From Mycobacterium sp. 1245111.1 (GTDB lineage Bacteria > Actinomycetota > Actinomycetes > Mycobacteriales > Mycobacteriaceae): a DNA stretch of 64,000 bases. Position numbers and translations under genes: made by a program. A model generated the notes under the pieces. It did not search any database and had not been told where the DNA came from. It saw only the letters and a list, made by a program, of their open reading frames with translations. Location: positions 186,001 through 250,000 of the forward strand of contig NZ_LZLV01000034.1 of assembly GCF_001673405.1 (NCBI RefSeq), given 5' to 3'. This document shows, in pieces, positions 46,202-58,503 of the stretch; the stretch's first letter is position 1; the number at the start of each line of letters is the position of its first letter.

Positions 46202-46205
<4 letters not shown>
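45663..46205 (-). CDS. maltose/galactoside O-acetyltransferase family (hexapeptide repeat)
   Basis: A 180-residue left-handed beta-helix acetyltransferase. Hexapeptide repeats (IGAGCFVNYDAIFLDC, ITIGDHVQIGP, VTVGEDSVIGAGSVVTRD) run from about residue 65 to 170, after a short helical N-terminus with the Maa-type start RMLSGELYRADDPEL. It would transfer acetyl from acetyl-CoA to a sugar. GTG start overlaps the dinF stop by four bases. Substrate unknown. Confidence 0.85.
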
Positions 46206-48982
<2,777 letters not shown>

Positions 48983-49012
48983 GCCGCAGGTTCGGTTTGT
49001 CGGAGCTCATAC

Positions 49013-51712
49013 TCAGACGCGCTCCTTCTCCACCAACTCGTAGGTCTCGATGACGTCGCCCTCTTTGAGGTCGGAGTAGGTCAGCGTCAGACCGCATTCG
49101 TAACCGTCGCGGACCTCGGTGACGTCGTCCTTCTCCCGTCGCAGCGATGACACCGTGAGGTTCTCGGCCACCACGATGTTGTCCCGCAGCAGTCGGGCCT
49201 TCGCATTGCGCCGCACCACGCCCGACTGCACCAGGCAGCCTGCGATGATGCCGACCTTCGACGACCGGAACAGTGCCCGGATCTCGGCGCGGCCCAGTTG
49301 GTTCTCTTCGTAGATCGGCTTGAGCATGCCCTTGAGCGCACTCTGGATCTCGTCGATGGCCTGGTAGATCACCGAGTAGTAGCGGATGTCCACGCCCTCG
49401 CGGTTGGCCAGCTCGGTGGCCTTGCCTTCCGCCCGGACGTTGAACCCGATGATGATCGCGTCCGACGCCGACGCCAGGTTGACGTTGGTCTCGGTCACGC
49501 CACCGACGCCACGGTCGATGACCCGCAGCGCCACCTCGTCGTCGATCTCGATGCCCAGCAGGGCTTCTTCCAGAGCCTCGACGGTTCCGGAGTTGTCGCC
49601 CTTCAGGATCAGGTTCAGCTGGCTGGTTTCCTTCAGCGCCGCGTCCAGATCGTCCAGGCTGATGCGCTTGCGCGAGCGGGCCGCCAGCGCGTTGCGCTTG
49701 CGGGCGCTGCGCCGGTCGGCGATCTGACGGGCGATGCGGTCTTCGTCGACGACGAGCAGGTTGTCACCCGCGCCGGGAACCGACGTGAAGCCGATGACCT
49801 GGACGGGCCTCGAAGGCAGCGCCTCTTCGACGTCGTCGCCGTGCTCGTCGACCATGCGACGGACGCGACCGTAGGCGTCGCCGGCCACGATCGAGTCCCC
49901 GACCCGCAGCGTTCCGCGCTGGATCAGCACGGTGGCAACCGGTCCGCGACCACGGTCGAGGTGCGCTTCGATCGCCACGCCCTGGGCTTCCATGTCCGGG
50001 TTGGCCCGCAGGTCCAGGGCGGCGTCGGCGGTCAGCAGCACCGCTTCTTCCAGCGCCTCGATGTTGGTGCCGGCCTTGGCGGAGATGTCGACGAACATCG
50101 TGTCGCCACCGAAATCCTCTGCCACCAAGCCGTATTCGGTGAGCTGAGCCCGGATCTTGGCCGGGTCGGCGCCCTCCTTGTCGATCTTGTTGACCGCCAC
50201 CACAATTGGCACGTCGGCCGCCTGCGCGTGGTTGATCGCCTCCACCGTCTGCGGCATCACGCCGTCGTCGGCGGCGACCACCAGGATCGCGATGTCGGTC
50301 GCCTTGGCACCGCGGGCACGCATCGCGGTGAACGCCTCGTGACCCGGGGTGTCGATGAAGGTGATCGGCCGCTCGGTGCCCTCGAAGTCGACGGTCACCT
50401 GGTAGGCACCGATGTGCTGGGTGATGCCACCGGCCTCGCCCTCGCGCACGCTGGCGTTACGGATGGTGTCCAGCAGTCGGGTCTTACCGTGGTCGACGTG
50501 ACCCATCACGGTCACCACCGGCGGACGGGTCTGCAGGTCTTCCTCGCCGCCTTCGTCCTCGCCGTAGGTGAGGTCGAACGACTCCAGCAGCTCGCGGTCC
50601 TCGTCCTCGGGGCTGACGACCTGGACGACGTAGTTCATCTCGCTGCCCAGCAGCTCCAGCGTCTCGTCGCCGACGGACTGGGTTGCGGTCACCATCTCGC
50701 CGAGGTTGAACAACGCCTGCACCAGCGAAGCCGGGTTGGCGTCGATCTTCTCGGCGAAGTCGGACAGCGACGCGCCACGGGCCAGCCGGATGGTTTCGCC
50801 GTTGCCGTGCGGCAACCGGACGCCACCGACGACCGGGGCCTGCATGTTTTCGTATTCGGCGCGTTTCGCCCGCTTCGACTTGCGACCGCGTCGCGGGGCG
50901 CCGCCGGGACGTCCGAACGCACCGGCAGCACCGCCGCGCTGACCGGGACGTCCACCGCCGCCACCACCGCCGGGGCGGCCACGGAAGCCACCTCCAGGCG
51001 GGGCACCGACGCCGCCGCCACCACCACCGCCGCGGTAGTTACCGCCACCGCCGGGACGTCCACCACCGGCGGGAGCTCCTGGCCGACCGCCAGGACCGGG
51101 ACGCGGACCACCGGGACGGGCCGGCCGACCCGCAGCGCCGGCCGGGCGCGGCGGCATGTTGCCCGGTGAGGCGCCACCGGGGCGCGGAGCGCCAGGACGC
51201 GGGGCGCCCGGGCGCGGCGCCTGGGGGCGCGGCATTGCGGGACGCTCGACCGGCTGGGCCGAGGAGAACGGGTTGTTGCCGACGCGCGGGGTGCGGGCCG
51301 CCGGCTTCGGGGCGGCCGGGCGGGGACCGGGGGTTGGTCCGGGTCGGGTCGGGCTCGGTCCCGGGCTCGCCGCGGGCGCCGGCGGCTGTTCGGCAGCGGG
51401 CGCCGGCGCTTTGGCGGCGGGCTCGGCCGGCGCGGGCGCCGGTGTTGGCTCCGGGGCGGCCGGTTTCGGAGCGGGCTTGGCCGCCGGGGTTTTGGCGGCT
51501 GGCTTTGTGGCCGTCGCACCGTTGCCGGACGCCTTCTCGGGCGCGGGCTTGCCGCCGCCGAACGATTCGCGCAGTCGACGCGCGACCGGCGCTTCGACTG
51601 TCGAGGATGCGGATTTAACGAATTCGCCCTGCTCCCCTAGCCGGGCGAGAACTTCCTTGCTGGTAACACCGAGTTCCTTAGCCAACTCGTGTACGCGGGC
51701 CTTGCCTGCCAC
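49013..51712 (-). CDS. infB: translation initiation factor IF-2
   Basis: An 899-residue IF-2. Residues about 50-290 are a low-complexity Pro/Ala/Gly/Arg region usual for actinobacteria (strongly G/C biased, causing long antisense frames). The GTPase domain has [16 protein letters not shown] and NKID motifs near residues 400-510; domains II to IV follow. It brings initiator tRNA to the 30S subunit. GTG start. Sits between ylxR and rbfA. Confidence 0.97.
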   Translation of the reverse strand: MAGKARVHELAKELGVTSKEVLARLGEQGEFVKSASSTVEAPVARRLRESFGGGKPAPEKASGNGATATKPAAKTPAAKPAPKPAAPEPTPAPAPAEPAAKAPAPAAEQPPAPAASPGPSPTRPGPTPGPRPAAPKPAARTPRVGNNPFSSAQPVERPAMPRPQAPRPGAPRPGAPRPGGASPGNMPPRPAGAAGRPARPGGPRPGPGGRPGAPAGGGRPGGGGNYRGGGGGGGVGAPPGGGFRGRPGGGGGGGRPGQRGGAAGAFGRPGGAPRRGRKSKRAKRAEYENMQAPVVGGVRLPHGNGETIRLARGASLSDFAEKIDANPASLVQALFNLGEMVTATQSVGDETLELLGSEMNYVVQVVSPEDEDRELLESFDLTYGEDEGGEEDLQTRPPVVTVMGHVDHGKTRLLDTIRNASVREGEAGGITQHIGAYQVTVDFEGTERPITFIDTPGHEAFTAMRARGAKATDIAILVVAADDGVMPQTVEAINHAQAADVPIVVAVNKIDKEGADPAKIRAQLTEYGLVAEDFGGDTMFVDISAKAGTNIEALEEAVLLTADAALDLRANPDMEAQGVAIEAHLDRGRGPVATVLIQRGTLRVGDSIVAGDAYGRVRRMVDEHGDDVEEALPSRPVQVIGFTSVPGAGDNLLVVDEDRIARQIADRRSARKRNALAARSRKRISLDDLDAALKETSQLNLILKGDNSGTVEALEEALLGIEIDDEVALRVIDRGVGGVTETNVNLASASDAIIIGFNVRAEGKATELANREGVDIRYYSVIYQAIDEIQSALKGMLKPIYEENQLGRAEIRALFRSSKVGIIAGCLVQSGVVRRNAKARLLRDNIVVAENLTVSSLRREKDDVTEVRDGYECGLTLTYSDLKEGDVIETYELVEKERV

Positions 51713-51778
51713 TACATCTCCTGTCTATGAGGCGACAGCGGTGGTAGGCCGCGCCTCGGGTTTAGCTATGACGCATGG

Positions 51779-52162
51779 TCATCGTGACTTCACGGTGTGC
51801 TCATGTTCTTTGCTGCCTGTTCTGTTGGCGGGATGGCCGGGGCACCCAGAGGCTTCTTTCAAAGACTCTATGTGCTCGACCAACGCTGATGTTTCCGGTG
51901 CGCCAGCGATGCGCAGCGCTCGAGCGAAAGCTCGCCGCCGGATTGCTTCTGTGGCGCACTGTGGAACGGGATGCAGCCAAGCACCCCGCCCCGGCAGAGT
52001 ACCTGCTGGGTCAACGGTCACGGTGTATTTGCCGTTCCCGGTCGACACAGCCACCACTCGGAGCAGTTCGACGGCCAACTCTCGCTTTCGGCAACCGACA
52101 CACGTCCGTACCGGTCCTTCGGTACGTCGATGCGCCGAGGCTGAAGACTCGCGCTGGATCAC
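51779..52162 (-). CDS. ylxR: YlxR family nucleic-acid-binding protein
   Basis: A 127-residue DUF448/YlxR protein. The conserved start is GPVRTCVGCRKRE from residue 16, then LPGRGAWLHP and the basic helix IRRRAFARALRI. It lies in the nusA-infB operon as in most bacteria and is thought to bind RNA or act as a regulator. The first 15 residues are not conserved, but no start codon occurs closer. A -10 element just upstream suggests a leaderless message from its own promoter. Confidence 0.85.
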   Translation of the reverse strand: MIQRESSASAHRRTEGPVRTCVGCRKRELAVELLRVVAVSTGNGKYTVTVDPAGTLPGRGAWLHPVPQCATEAIRRRAFARALRIAGAPETSALVEHIESLKEASGCPGHPANRTGSKEHEHTVKSR

Positions 52163-52167
52163 GGCTT

Positions 52168-52173
52168 AGTTTA
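52168..52173 (-). promoter_or_regulatory. -10 element for a leaderless ylxR transcript
   Basis: On the minus strand TAAACT is followed after five bases by the ylxR GTG, with no ribosome site between. It is the same element as before sirR. It would add a promoter inside the nusA-infB operon. Confidence 0.45.
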
Positions 52174-52219
52174 CCTGCACCCAACTGGTGGTCAGAACCC
52201 CCTGCGGGGCCGAGGCGGG

Positions 52220-53263
52220 CTAACCCTCGTGTGCTATTCCGTGATGCCCGGCGTCCTCGGAATGCTCGGTGTCGCCGTCGGGTGAATCGCCGCGGATGTC
52301 GATCCGCCAGCCGGTGAGCCGCGCGGCCAGGCGGGCATTCTGCCCTTCCTTGCCGATCGCCAGCGACAGCTGGAAGTCGGGTACCACCACTCGGGCGGCC
52401 CGCGCGTTCGGGTCGATCACGGTGACCGACACCACCTTGGCCGGCGACAACGCGTTGGCGACGAACCGCGCCGGGTCCTCGTCGAAGTCGATGATGTCGA
52501 TCTTCTCCCCCGACAGCTCGCTCATGACGTTGCGCACCCGCTGACCCATCGGACCGATGCAGGCGCCCTTGGCGTTGAGACCCGGTACCCGGGATGCGAC
52601 CGCGATCTTCGAGCGGTGGCCAGCCTCGCGCGCGACGGCGACGATCTCCACCGAGCCGTCGGCGATCTCGGGGACCTCCAGTGAGAACAACTTGCGGACC
52701 AGGTTGGGGTGGGTGCGCGACAGCGTGATCACCGGCTCGCGCGCCCCGCGGCTGACGCCCACCACATAACAGCGCAGCCGGTCACCGTGCTCGTAGGTCT
52801 CGCCCGGAACCTGCTCGGCGGCGGGGATCACACCCTCGGAGCCCTTGGTCTCACTGCCCATCCGCACGACCACCAGCCCCCGCGAATTGGCCCGGCTGTC
52901 GCGCTGGATCACCCCGGCGACGATCTCCCCTTCGTGAGTCGAGAACTCGCCGTAGGTGCGCTCGTTCTCGGCATCGCGGAGCCGCTGCAACATCACCTGA
53001 CGTGCGGTGGTCGCGGCGATGCGGCCGAATCCCTCCGGGGTGTCTTCCCACTCGCTGAGCACGTTGCCGTCTTCGTCGAGTTCGCGGGCCAGCACGCGCA
53101 CCGAACCGGATTTGCGGTCGATGTCGATGTGGGCGTCCGGCTGATGGCCCTCGGTGTGCCGGTAGGCGCTCAGCACCGCGGCCTTGACGTCCTCGAGCAG
53201 GTCGTCGAAGGAGATGCCACGCTCCACCACGATCGCGTGCAGAGCGGCCATGTCGATGTTCAC
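52220..53263 (-). CDS. nusA: transcription elongation/termination factor NusA
   Basis: A 347-residue NusA: N-terminal RNA polymerase-binding domain, an S1 domain ([11 protein letters not shown]) near residue 120, and two KH domains ([15 protein letters not shown] and [22 protein letters not shown]). Actinobacterial length, without the acidic repeats of E. coli. The GTG start overlaps the rimP stop by four bases. Confidence 0.96.
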   Translation of the reverse strand: MNIDMAALHAIVVERGISFDDLLEDVKAAVLSAYRHTEGHQPDAHIDIDRKSGSVRVLARELDEDGNVLSEWEDTPEGFGRIAATTARQVMLQRLRDAENERTYGEFSTHEGEIVAGVIQRDSRANSRGLVVVRMGSETKGSEGVIPAAEQVPGETYEHGDRLRCYVVGVSRGAREPVITLSRTHPNLVRKLFSLEVPEIADGSVEIVAVAREAGHRSKIAVASRVPGLNAKGACIGPMGQRVRNVMSELSGEKIDIIDFDEDPARFVANALSPAKVVSVTVIDPNARAARVVVPDFQLSLAIGKEGQNARLAARLTGWRIDIRGDSPDGDTEHSEDAGHHGIAHEG

Positions 53264-53790
53264 TTGCCCTCCGTCTCTGCACCTTGATCGCCCGTCGCCA
53301 ATTCCAGTTCTCGTCGCGGTGGGGGCGAAAACTCAACCTGGACAACCGCTTTGGCAACCTCGTCGAATGCGATCAGCCGGAGCGTCCAGTCCCGGCCGTT
53401 GCGAACCACGACATTCACCGCGCCGTCACGGGTTTCGCCCACCCGTCCGGTGACCTGCGATCCGTCTGTCAGGGTGAATTCGACCTTGCGGCCCCGCGCG
53501 CGGCGGAAGTGCTTCTCGCTCGTCAGCGGGCGATCGACGCCCGGTGAGCTGACTTCCAAGACATAGGCACCGCCGATGTCGCGCTGGGCGTCCAGCAGAC
53601 TGGAGGCCGAGCGAGAAAGCTCGGCGACGGTGTCCAAGTCCAGTGCCGTGTCGCCGTCGGCGATGACCGTAATCCGCGGCGGCTGCGCCCGCTGATCGAT
53701 GACCACATCTTCGATTTCGTAACCTGCGCGCGCGAACTCACCATCGAGCAGCTCGATCACCTGCGTCTGCGACGGTAGCCCGGTGGCCAC
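53260..53790 (-). CDS. rimP: ribosome maturation factor RimP
   Basis: A 176-residue RimP for 30S maturation. The core [13 protein letters not shown] and the GRKVEFTL beta-barrel segment are typical. GTG start with a GAGGAG ribosome site. First gene of the rimP-nusA-ylxR-infB-rbfA-nrnA-dinF series; divergent from the lipoprotein gene. Confidence 0.94.
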   Translation of the reverse strand: MATGLPSQTQVIELLDGEFARAGYEIEDVVIDQRAQPPRITVIADGDTALDLDTVAELSRSASSLLDAQRDIGGAYVLEVSSPGVDRPLTSEKHFRRARGRKVEFTLTDGSQVTGRVGETRDGAVNVVVRNGRDWTLRLIAFDEVAKAVVQVEFSPPPRRELELATGDQGAETEGK

Positions 53791-53960
53791 GGCGAGCTCC
53801 TCATCTTGAGTTGTCCGGTCAGTCAGCCCTGCGACACCGAAAATTCAGCGATCCCGCGGAACGGCCTCCAACGATACGCCAGGAATGCCCTGTAAGACGT
53901 GATCGCAGCGAGGTCACCTGGTGTTACAAGCCCACCTGGCGGCAATGGCAGGATGTGGCA

Positions 53961-54476
53961 ATGCTTCCCGCCGAGCCTGATTTCGACCCGGTCGTCAGCC
54001 GACGACGGGTGCTGACGGGCGGCGTAGCGCTCGCTGCGCTGGCGATCGCCACTCCCGCATGCAGTTCACCGCCCGCACCACCTACGGTCGACGAACTCGA
54101 GGCCCAGGTCAGCCTTGCCCGTCAAGACAGCGACTCGGCAACCGCTGCGGCCGCCGGCGCATCGGAGCAGGTCAATAAGGCGCTGAAACAGGTCGCCACC
54201 GAACGCTCGCAGCACATCCAGGCCCTGACAACCGAAATCCAGCGTCTCGCACCGCCGTCGTCGGTGACGACGAGTCCTACCACCACCACATCGGCCGCCG
54301 CAGCCCCCGCGCCGCCGCTGGCCGATGTGGTCAAGTCGCTCAAGGCATCGGCAGACAGCGCCCGTGAGCTGGCGATCACCTCATCGGGGTATCGCGCCGG
54401 GTTGCTCGGGTCGATCGCCGCGTCGTGCACCGCGTCGTACACGGTCGCGCTGGCGTTCGAAACGGCCGCGTCGTGA
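53961..54476 (+). CDS. Tat-dependent lipoprotein, alanine-rich
   Basis: A 171-residue protein with a twin-arginine signal (SRRRVLTGG), hydrophobic core and lipobox TPAC near residue 35, so it is likely exported folded and then lipidated. The mature part is alanine-rich and coiled-coil-like (LARQDSDSATAAAAGASEQVNKALKQ) with a Ser/Thr/Pro linker. Order equals Rv2843. The ATG at 53961 is used; no strong ribosome site was seen. It overlaps the next gene by GTGA. Confidence 0.75.
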   Translation: MLPAEPDFDPVVSRRRVLTGGVALAALAIATPACSSPPAPPTVDELEAQVSLARQDSDSATAAAAGASEQVNKALKQVATERSQHIQALTTEIQRLAPPSSVTTSPTTTTSAAAAPAPPLADVVKSLKASADSARELAITSSGYRAGLLGSIAASCTASYTVALAFETAAS

Positions 54477-54931
54477 CCTCGACCGAGCCGTCGAGTGGCG
54501 ACACCCCCGCCGACAAGGCGCTGTGTGCCGCGCTGGCCAACGAGCATGCCGTCGTTTACGGCTACGGCGTCGTGTCGGCACGCTGCACGCCGGAAGTGAA
54601 CGCGTTGGTGTCGTCGGCGCTGAGTCAGCATCGCGAGCGCCGCGACCAGGTGATCTCGATGCTGACGGGTCGCTCGGTGGCCGCGCCGGTGGCAGCCGCC
54701 GGCTACCAGCTGCCGACGCCGGTCATCACCCCGGCCGACGCCGAGAAGCTGGCCGTGCGGATGGAAACCGACACCGAGGCCAGCTGGCGCGCCTTCCTCG
54801 AGCAGGCGCAGAGCAACGACGACCGGACGTTCGCCGTCACGGCGCTCACCCAGAGCGCGGTGCTGGCCGCCAAATGGAAACAGGCGCAAGGCAATTGGCC
54901 GATCACCACCGCCTTCCCCGGAGCCGACTAG
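54473..54931 (+). CDS. DUF4439 ferritin-like protein
   Basis: A 152-residue helical protein with an early E-x-x-x-Y segment (ANEHAVVYGYGV), an HRERRDQV segment and a W-rich tail, the DUF4439 pattern of ferritin-like bundles. The GTG at 54473 overlaps the lipoprotein stop. It likely works with that lipoprotein, as their coupling is conserved in mycobacteria (Rv2843-Rv2844). Metal ligation is plausible but not certain. Its stop shares a CTAG with the convergent TIR gene. Confidence 0.75.
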   Translation: MTSTEPSSGDTPADKALCAALANEHAVVYGYGVVSARCTPEVNALVSSALSQHRERRDQVISMLTGRSVAAPVAAAGYQLPTPVITPADAEKLAVRMETDTEASWRAFLEQAQSNDDRTFAVTALTQSAVLAAKWKQAQGNWPITTAFPGAD

Positions 54932-57900
54932 TTCAGCGCCGGCGACTGGATCACCCAGCCGGTTTCTTTGTCGACAACGTAGACACTCCCCGCGTGGCCC
55001 ACTGCCACCGCCCAGATCCTGTCCAGCCCGCTGAAGGGGAGTTGGCTCGGTTTGTCGGCTCCCGGCGGCAGTTCCAGCACCACGTAGTGCTGCGACCGCT
55101 GGGCGACCACATACACAACGCCTGCCGGGTCCACGGCGATGCCGCCGATGTCGGTGATGCCGCCGCCGAAAGGCAGTGGCGACCATGACTTTTGGCCGAG
55201 GGCCAGCTTAAGCACATTGTTGTGCTCCCCGCCCGCGAGATATACGTTTCCGGCCTCGTCGACCGCCAGAGCATTGGGCTGTGCGCCGGCGTGCGGCAGC
55301 TCGGTGGCCGCCGACGATCCCGCAGCCAACCGAAGCACTCGTTTGTTGCCGTAGTCGGCGACATAGACGGTGCCGGTCGCGTCGACGGCCACATCGCTGG
55401 GTTCATTGAGTCCGCTGAAGGGCAATCGCCTGGCGGCGTGGGCGCCTGCAGGCAGCTCGAGTACTCGGTTGTGGTCGCTGTCCGCCACGTACACGTCGCC
55501 CGCCCGGTCGACGGCAACCCCGTCGGGATGGCCCAGTCCGTCGATCGGTAGCGCGGTGACATCCGTGGTGGAGACGCCGAACTTGACGACGCGGTTGTTG
55601 CCGGTGTCGGCGACGTAGATGTTGCCTGCTTTGTCGACGGCGAGAGCGGTGGGCTGATTGAGCCCGTCGATCGGCATGCGAGTCTCTTCGGACACGATGG
55701 TGCGGCTGTCGTCGATCGCCGACGGAAGTCTGGGACACTGCGGCGTGTCGCCGATTTCCGACGAGACCCAGTCACGCCACTGGTGGCGGCTCATGTTCAT
55801 CGTCACCTTGTCGCACAGCGTCTCCGTGGTGGCGGTAGCAGGCCAGGATCGAATAGTGGAATCCCAACTGGCACTGATCAATTGGCGCCCATCCGGGGTG
55901 AACGCAACACCACCGACGGGGCTGATTCCCTCGACCAGCGGGTCACCGAGAGGACGGCCGGCGTCGACGTCCCAGAACCGCACAGACGCGTCTTTGCTCC
56001 CACTGGCCAAGCGGTGCCCGTCCGGACTGAACGCCAGGCTGAACACTTCGTCGGTGTGGCCGGTCAGCGTGTGGAGCAGCCGGCCAGACTCGACATTCCA
56101 TACTCGCACCGTATGGTCCTTGCCACCGCTGGCCACCCTGTGCCCGTCAGGGCTCACCACCACGCTCAGTACCTCGGCCTCGTTGCCGGTCAAGGGCGGG
56201 CCGATCTGCCGGCCCGTGGCGACATCCCACAACCGCACCGTCTGGTCGGCACTGCCGGTTGCGAACCAGCGCGCTCCGGGGCCGAACGCCACCCCATTGA
56301 CGGGCTGGCTATTGCCGACCGAGAGAACTCGGATCGTATGAAGCGTGTCCGCGTTGCGCAGCCAGACCGTGCCGTCGCCGGCTGCCGATGCCAGCAGGTG
56401 CCCGTCTCGACTGAACGCAACACCCAAGACCGCCCGAGTCTGACCGGTCAGCGCATCACTGCGCCACTCGCCATTCTCCGACTTCCACAACCGCACTGTG
56501 CCGTCGAAGCTGCCGCTGGCGACCCGACGGTCATCCGGGCTGAACGCCACGCTGCGTACCAAGTCGGTATGACCGCGCCATGGCGGCCCGATCTGCTCGC
56601 CGGTGTCGGAGTTCCACAGTCGCACGGTGTTGTCGTCACCGCCGGAGACGAGGCGGTGACCATCTGGACTGACCGCCACACTCATGACGGCGTTGGGCCC
56701 CTTCAATATTCGAGTGTTGCTCCAGATCCGCACAGTGCCGTCCTGGCTACCGCTGGCAAGAAGCCGTCCGTCGGGACTGAAGGCGACGCTGGTGACCTGA
56801 CGGGTGTGCCCGACAAGCGGGTCGCCGAGATTCACCCCGGGCGGGAGCGTGGTGTCGGCGTCCCACAGCCGAACGGTGTTGTCATCTCTCGCGGAGGCCA
56901 CGCGTCTGCCGTCCGGACTGAAAGCCACACCGAGGACATTGCTGAGGCCCCACTGCAGCGGCTCACCGATCTGGTGGTGGGTATCGACGTCCCACAACCG
57001 CATCGACGTATCGGCGCCTCCGACGCTGCCCGACACCACTCGGTGCCCATCGGGACCGAATGCCACCCCGACCACGAGCGACTTGTGACCGGTGAACGCA
57101 TCGCCGATCGGTTGCCTGGTATCGGCATCCCACAAACGCAACGTCATGTCGCCGCTTCCGGAGATCACCCGGTGTCCGTCGGGGCTGAACGCCACGCTCG
57201 TCACCCTGTTCTCGTGGCCCGTGAGCGGATCGCCGGCCGCAACTCTGGTATCGGCGTCCCACAGTCGCACCGTGTTGTCTTCGCTGCCCGAGGCCAGGAG
57301 GCGGCCGTCGGCACTGAACGCGACGCCCAGCACGGGCCGGGTGTGACCGCTGAGCCGGTCGCCGATTTGGCGCCCTGCGTCGACATCCCACAGCCGCACG
57401 GTGGAGTCTTGGCTGCCGGAAACCAGTTGGTGCCCACCGGGACCGAACGCGATGCTGTTCACCCTGCGGGTGTGGCCGGTCAAGGTGTGCAGGAGCTGAC
57501 CGGACTCAGTGCTCCAAACCCGAATGCTCGCATCGTCTTCCGCGGTGGCGACGAGGCGCCCGTCTTGACTGATGGCCACACTCCAGACCATTGAGCCGGT
57601 GGGAATGATCTTCACGGTGTCGGCGCGGGAAGCCGCCGCGTACAACAGTGCACCCTCGTCGGGATTGGCGGTAAGACCGCGGGCGGCGAGTAGTTCCTGC
57701 ATGGCTCGCATATCGCCACCGGGCTTACGCTGGGAGAGTATGTCAACGGCTTCCGCAGTCAGGCGAAGCGCCGTCGCCTGATTTCGCTGCCGGATGGCTT
57801 CGCGCTCTTGATCCACGGCGTGCCCGCGCTGTATGACAGCGACGACCGCCCCCACGACAGCGATGACCGTGAGTACCGCCAGAGCGCCGACTGCACTCTC

Positions 57901-58503
57901 CCGCAGACGGCGTCCACGTCTGAGCTCGCGCCGATCATCATACGCCAGTTGATCTTTGGACTTTCCATGAATTCGAGCGGCCACTTCGGTGATCTGCTCG
58001 CGCAGCGGCGGGTACTTCGGATCCCACTCCGGCTGTTCGCTGATGTCGATGTACAGGGGCTTGATGGCCAGCGCACCGGGCTCGGTCAACACCGGCGGGG
58101 CCGCGTCCGACAGATCAGGGTCGAACCGGCCTTGGCCTGCATCCCACTGCAACCGGCCACCGGCCAACACCAGCAACAACCGATCGGAGCCGCGATGCTC
58201 GAGCCAGTAGCCGATTTCTTTGTTCACCCAATGTGATTCGGCGGCCTGCGGCGAGAGCATCACCACGAGGAAGCGGGACCGATCGAGCGCCTCGGTGATA
58301 CCACCCCAGAGGTCGGGCCTGACCGTCAGATCGGTGTCGTCGCGAAAAACCCGCAGTGCCCGCAATTGGCCCAGGCGTCGACCGATCTGGTGCAGGCCTT
58401 TCTGGATTCCGGTGGCGGCCTGTCGATCTCGATGCGTGTAGGACAAGAACGCGTCGTACTCAGACGGCTGTGCCAGGTTCTCCGCGGCGACGGCGTCGGT
58501 CAT
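54928..58503 (-). CDS. TIR domain-transmembrane-WD40 (14 repeats)-NHL protein
   Basis: A 1191-residue multidomain protein. Residues 16 to about 155 are a TIR domain (YDAFLSYTHRD) with a Glu at 96 in SHWVNKE, where NAD-cleaving TIRs have their catalytic Glu. A conserved linker GKSKDQLAYDD precedes one transmembrane helix at about 202-224. Residues about 305-890 hold 14 WD40 repeats, enough for two seven-blade propellers. A cysteine-bearing cap (CDKVTMNMSRHQW) follows, then six NHL repeats from 942 to the end, like the PknD sensor. The ATG overlaps the upstream paralogue (ATGA). A sensor coupled to NAD cleavage or signalling is inferred; no function is proven. Confidence 0.85.
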   Translation of the reverse strand: MTDAVAAENLAQPSEYDAFLSYTHRDRQAATGIQKGLHQIGRRLGQLRALRVFRDDTDLTVRPDLWGGITEALDRSRFLVVMLSPQAAESHWVNKEIGYWLEHRGSDRLLLVLAGGRLQWDAGQGRFDPDLSDAAPPVLTEPGALAIKPLYIDISEQPEWDPKYPPLREQITEVAARIHGKSKDQLAYDDRRELRRGRRLRESAVGALAVLTVIAVVGAVVAVIQRGHAVDQEREAIRQRNQATALRLTAEAVDILSQRKPGGDMRAMQELLAARGLTANPDEGALLYAAASRADTVKIIPTGSMVWSVAISQDGRLVATAEDDASIRVWSTESGQLLHTLTGHTRRVNSIAFGPGGHQLVSGSQDSTVRLWDVDAGRQIGDRLSGHTRPVLGVAFSADGRLLASGSEDNTVRLWDADTRVAAGDPLTGHENRVTSVAFSPDGHRVISGSGDMTLRLWDADTRQPIGDAFTGHKSLVVGVAFGPDGHRVVSGSVGGADTSMRLWDVDTHHQIGEPLQWGLSNVLGVAFSPDGRRVASARDDNTVRLWDADTTLPPGVNLGDPLVGHTRQVTSVAFSPDGRLLASGSQDGTVRIWSNTRILKGPNAVMSVAVSPDGHRLVSGGDDNTVRLWNSDTGEQIGPPWRGHTDLVRSVAFSPDDRRVASGSFDGTVRLWKSENGEWRSDALTGQTRAVLGVAFSRDGHLLASAAGDGTVWLRNADTLHTIRVLSVGNSQPVNGVAFGPGARWFATGSADQTVRLWDVATGRQIGPPLTGNEAEVLSVVVSPDGHRVASGGKDHTVRVWNVESGRLLHTLTGHTDEVFSLAFSPDGHRLASGSKDASVRFWDVDAGRPLGDPLVEGISPVGGVAFTPDGRQLISASWDSTIRSWPATATTETLCDKVTMNMSRHQWRDWVSSEIGDTPQCPRLPSAIDDSRTIVSEETRMPIDGLNQPTALAVDKAGNIYVADTGNNRVVKFGVSTTDVTALPIDGLGHPDGVAVDRAGDVYVADSDHNRVLELPAGAHAARRLPFSGLNEPSDVAVDATGTVYVADYGNKRVLRLAAGSSAATELPHAGAQPNALAVDEAGNVYLAGGEHNNVLKLALGQKSWSPLPFGGGITDIGGIAVDPAGVVYVVAQRSQHYVVLELPPGADKPSQLPFSGLDRIWAVAVGHAGSVYVVDKETGWVIQSPALN

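Noticed and set aside
49298..51169. 623-codon plus-strand open frame opposite infB
   Set aside because: Antisense shadow of the GC-rich, repetitive infB coding region; low-complexity translation, no domain, no ribosome site, and IF-2 on the other strand is certain.
50900..51540. G/C-rich tandem repeats resembling PE_PGRS coding DNA
   Set aside because: They encode the Pro/Gly/Arg-rich N-terminal linker of IF-2, normal for actinobacteria.
55783..57594. 603-codon plus-strand open frame opposite the WD40 repeats
   Set aside because: Its repeats are the reverse complement of the WD40 blades; codon bias of the minus strand keeps this frame open.
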